Source of the DNA: Synechococcus sp. CCY 9618
GTDB taxonomy: Bacteria > Cyanobacteriota > Cyanobacteriia > PCC-6307 > Cyanobiaceae
DNA length: 64,000 bases
NCBI RefSeq assembly: GCF_019038415.1
Contig: NZ_JAFKRG010000019.1
Coordinates: 62,001 to 126,000 of the forward strand
Direction of reading: 5' to 3'
Position 1 is the stretch's first letter. The number at the start of each line of letters is the position of its first letter. Below the pieces are notes generated by a model that saw only the letters and a program-made list of their open reading frames with translations, had not been told where the DNA came from and did not search any database. The translations under genes were made by a program, and so were the position numbers. Of the stretch, positions 63,877 through 64,000 are shown piece by piece.

Positions 63877-64000
63877 TCATTCCCCCCACATCCTCAGCAG
63901 GTTGGTGTAGCTGCGGGTGATGAGGTCGAAGATCTCTTCCTTGCCCTGCTCCCGGAACAGGGCCCGGCGGGCGGTGTCGAGCTCGAAAAGCAGCGCACGC
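63877..64000 (-). CDS. Unknown protein, C-terminal fragment (cut by window edge)
   Basis: The minus strand is open from the window edge to the stop TGA (63879-63877) and encodes a final 40 residues that begin RALLFELDTARRALFREQGK and go on with EEIFDLITRSYTNLLRMWGE. It is helical and charged, with clean codon use for this genome. I do not recognise the family. It ends 6 bases from the tRNA gene. Confidence 0.6.
   Translation of the reverse strand, partial: RALLFELDTARRALFREQGKEEIFDLITRSYTNLLRMWGE

Overview
The window is chromosomal DNA from a high-GC unicellular picocyanobacterium of the Cyanobium/Synechococcus kind. The evidence is photosystem II genes (psbE, psbF, psbL, psbJ) behind rubredoxin and ycf48, the NDH-1 genes ndhC-ndhK-ndhJ, the magnesium chelatase D subunit, a tRNA gene without an encoded CCA end, and very compact gene packing with many ATGA and TGATG junctions. 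The genus is an inference from gene content and base composition. I see no phage, no insertion sequence and no CRISPR array.

Layout. 1-12.6 kb is a surface-glycan region: three GT4 glycosyltransferases, an O-antigen ligase-like protein, a GT2 enzyme, two polytopic PMT/ArnT-like proteins, a sulfotransferase, and a UvrD/PcrA helicase in the middle. Between the first PMT-like gene and the helicase lies a decayed tandem copy of that PMT-like gene. 12.6-17.3 kb carries a full set for making CMP-KDO (kdsD, kdsA, kdsC, kdsB) scattered over both strands with a GT8-like enzyme and a HIT protein. 17.4-24.7 kb holds cca, a UDP-sugar block (galE, ugd, UDP-xylose synthase, UDP-glucuronate 4-epimerase) and hisS. 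24.8-28.9 kb is the photosynthesis core: rub-ycf48-psbE-psbF-psbL-psbJ leftward and ndhC-ndhK-ndhJ rightward.

28.9-38.0 kb is a second glycan island. It is visibly richer in A+T than its flanks and has five glycosyltransferases, two intact methyltransferases, one methyltransferase broken by several frameshifts, and about 700 bases with no convincing gene. From 38 kb the sequence returns to housekeeping genes: yvcK-like, an ABC ATPase plus MCE protein (lipid transport), chlD, a methyltransferase, folK, a NUDIX hydrolase, a class I photolyase, a DegT aminotransferase, a redoxin, a lipoprotein, a phosphopantetheinyl transferase joined to an unusual photolyase-like gene, fabI, a GT61 enzyme, beta-carbonic anhydrase, hisB, a carotenoid oxygenase, a Nif11-like mini-gene, rdgB, a phosphohexomutase, a RecB-like putative nuclease, ygfZ, pyrE, a secreted hypothetical protein and a tRNA with anticodon CAU.

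How it fits together. The phosphohexomutase, galE, ugd, UXS and GAE genes can supply UDP-Glc, UDP-Gal, UDP-GlcA, UDP-Xyl and UDP-GalA; the kds genes supply CMP-KDO. The many glycosyltransferases, the sulfotransferase and the O-antigen ligase would use such donors to build cell-surface polysaccharide. The most unusual single item is the photolyase-like gene at about 50.4-51.9 kb, whose FAD-binding half comes first and whose alpha/beta half comes last, the reverse of the normal order.
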